64,000 nucleotides of DNA from Oxyruncus cristatus (taxonomy: Eukaryota > Chordata > Aves > Passeriformes > Cotingidae). A model generated the notes under the pieces. It was not told the DNA's origin. It did not search any database and was given only the letters and a program-made list of their open reading frames with translations. A program made the translations under genes and the position numbers. The stretch is taken from positions 841,103-905,102 of the forward strand of contig VXAY01002479.1 in the NCBI GenBank assembly GCA_013399855.1, in the 5' to 3' direction. Below are positions 63,631 through 64,000 of the stretch, in pieces; position 1 is the stretch's first letter; each line of letters starts with the position of its first letter.

Positions 63631-64000
63631 GAGAACCATTCTTCTGTGTATTTATTTATTCAGGTGATGCACCCACATCCCTTTCCTTATGTCTGTTTAC
63701 AAAGCCAGGCATTTTTTCTTTGAAACTTGTCTGGTATCAACGTGATGAAGCCCCAGTCCCAACAAGGGTCAATGAATACAACACTAATAGAAATATTTGC
63801 TTGTATTACCACTGTTATTTTTATTGGAAAAAAGCTATAACTTTTCATCTGCATTTTGAATACAAGCAAAACTGAATGCAGAACGCTTTCATAGCTCCTG
63901 GTCCCTTCTAAATCCACAATGGAACCAGCTCCACCCTTCAGCAACTGAGGAGCAATAGCAAACTTACTCTGGTATGAGCTGTATCAAAGGGCACCAAATT

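Larger units (their letters stand above)
59176..64000. other. Intergenic sequence, right end of window
   Basis: AT-rich. No supported gene. Exon-like segments on the minus strand at 61874-61969 and 62032-62156 are described separately. A TA/CA-rich stretch with many ATATAC and CATATA motifs lies at about 63540-63630. In mammals the next gene on this side of ATRNL1 is TRUB1 (synteny knowledge); none of its coding sequence is recognised here. Confidence 0.6.

Noticed and set aside
1..64000. tRNA, rRNA, CRISPR arrays, or a bacterial-type system
   Set aside because: No cloverleaf-like genes, rRNA cores, spaced direct repeats or clustered open frames were found; the sequence is vertebrate gene and repeat landscape.

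Overview
This window is vertebrate nuclear DNA, almost certainly from a bird. Coding sequence occurs only as short exons with GT/AG splice sites inside long AT-rich introns. There is one CpG island, and the interspersed repeats are CR1 LINE fragments of avian type plus an LTR that resembles those of avian alpharetrovirus-like endogenous elements. No bacterial features such as operons, Shine-Dalgarno sites or CRISPR arrays are present. The assignment to birds is inferred from repeat style and protein similarity; no database search was possible.

The only gene I can support fully is the 5' part of ATRNL1 (attractin-like 1), on the minus strand. Exon 1, with the start codon, lies at 51012-51295 in the CpG island (about 51.0-52.4 kb). 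Exons 2-5 are at 12588-12671, 10507-10620, 9926-10054 and 6603-6811. Every junction has consensus splice sites and the frame is kept across all of them (intron phases 2, 2, 2, 2, 1). Together they encode the first 273 residues plus one base of codon 274: a hydrophobic N-terminal signal or anchor, an EGF-like module, a CUB domain and a second EGF-rich segment. The kelch repeats, PSI, C-type lectin, transmembrane and cytoplasmic parts known in the family must lie beyond base 1.

Layout from left to right: 1-6602 is intron 5 (open-ended). 6603-12671 holds exons 5 to 2 with introns of about 3.1, 0.45 and 2.0 kb. 12672-51011 is intron 1 (38.3 kb), which holds a degenerate CR1 reverse-transcriptase fragment (21.1-22.2 kb), a CR1 3' end (25.6 kb), a probable solo LTR (27.7-28.3 kb), MIR-like SINE remnants and several homopolymer or simple-repeat tracts. 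About 51.0-52.4 kb is the promoter CpG island. 52.4-64 kb is upstream intergenic sequence with a CR1 tail at 58.65-59.2 kb and a 48-bp tandem duplication at 55.6 kb.

The most interesting unexplained feature is at 33.93-34.22 kb inside intron 1. This GC- and CpG-enriched island sits in AT-rich intron and is bounded by good splice sites on both strands. Its minus strand is open for 92 codons, giving a cysteine-rich peptide I do not recognise. It could be an alternative ATRNL1 exon, a nested gene exon or an antisense lncRNA exon. Weaker exon-like segments lie at 61.87-62.16 kb.
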